Source of the DNA: an uncultured bacterium | Lineage (GTDB): Bacteria > Patescibacteriota > Patescibacteriia > UBA1558 > GWA2-36-10 | DNA: 5,370 nucleotides | Assembly: GCA_903876815.1 (NCBI GenBank) | Contig: CAIRBL010000064.1 | Location: forward strand, 1-5,370 | Direction of reading: 5' to 3' | In this document: in pieces, positions 5,325-5,370 of the stretch | How positions within the stretch are numbered: position 1 is the stretch's first letter | Layout of the letters: every line of letters starts with the position of its first letter | Translations under genes and position numbers: made by a program | Notes under the pieces: generated by a model | Database searches by the model: none | What the model was told of the DNA's origin: nothing | What the model saw: the letters and a program-made list of their open reading frames with translations, nothing else

Positions 5325-5370
5325 TACCATAGCTTTACCGAAAACGAATTAAAAAATTTATTATTACAAA
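5325..5370 (+). pseudogene. In-frame continuation of the methyltransferase after the TAG (runs off the window)
   Basis: Read in the same frame, the 15 codons after the TAG give YHSFTENELKNLLLQ with no further stop. Together with the arginine before the stop this makes R-*-YHSFTENEL. Trm9-like proteins carry R-Y-Y-H followed by a [FY]xxxEL helix at this point, so the TAG occupies the place of the first tyrosine; TAT or TAC differs from TAG by one base. The segment is therefore best read as the remainder of the same gene, whose true end lies beyond 5370. Confidence 0.65.

Noticed and set aside
1..5370. Alternative genetic code (UGA as glycine, as in some CPR phyla)
   Set aside because: All conserved glycines in GlyA, FolD and Elp3 are encoded by normal codons and no gene needs an internal TGA; the standard code gives full-length proteins.
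1..5370. tRNA, rRNA, CRISPR array, insertion sequence or attachment site
   Set aside because: No cloverleaf with a T-loop, no regularly spaced repeats, no transposase and no terminal repeats were seen; nearly all bases are coding.

Overview
The window is AT-rich, gene-dense bacterial DNA. It most resembles a Candidate Phyla Radiation (Patescibacteria) genome. The reasons are a stand-alone Elp3 with a Cx3Cx2C radical-SAM motif, a Trm9-like methyltransferase, very short intergenic gaps, weak or absent Shine-Dalgarno sites, and a fragment resembling a short repeat seen in CPR surface proteins. The phylum call is inference; no rRNA or ribosomal protein is present to anchor it. The standard genetic code fits: the genes end in TAA or TAG and none needs UGA as a sense codon.

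Layout. Bases 2-130 (+) are the tail of a gene that begins outside the window. Bases 131-205 form a leader with a good extended -10 promoter, a possible five-codon leader peptide and alternative hairpins. Bases 206-994 (+) encode a DEDDy-type RNase H-fold exonuclease whose C-terminal third looks like a divergent WYL domain. A bidirectional terminator (1006-1034) separates it from a convergent minus-strand operon, read elp3 (4783-3158), glyA (3142-1865), folD (1853-1017), with gaps of 15 and 11 bases. A class I SAM methyltransferase of the Trm9/ALKBH8 type starts at 4782 (+), divergently from elp3, and the two start codons share bases in a single CATG. It meets an in-frame TAG at 5322-5324, but family-like sequence continues in the same frame to the window end.

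How the genes may work together. GlyA and FolD make up a one-carbon module (serine to 5,10-methylene-THF to 10-formyl-THF). Elp3 and the Trm9-like enzyme correspond to the two successive steps that in eukaryotes build 5-methoxycarbonylmethyl-uridine (mcm5U) at tRNA wobble position 34: Elp3 makes cm5U, Trm9 methylates it. Finding both start to start in a bacterium is the most notable feature here. The interrupted methyltransferase reading frame raises the question of whether the second step is being lost, is regulated, or is a sequence error. The exonuclease-WYL fusion is the second notable item.
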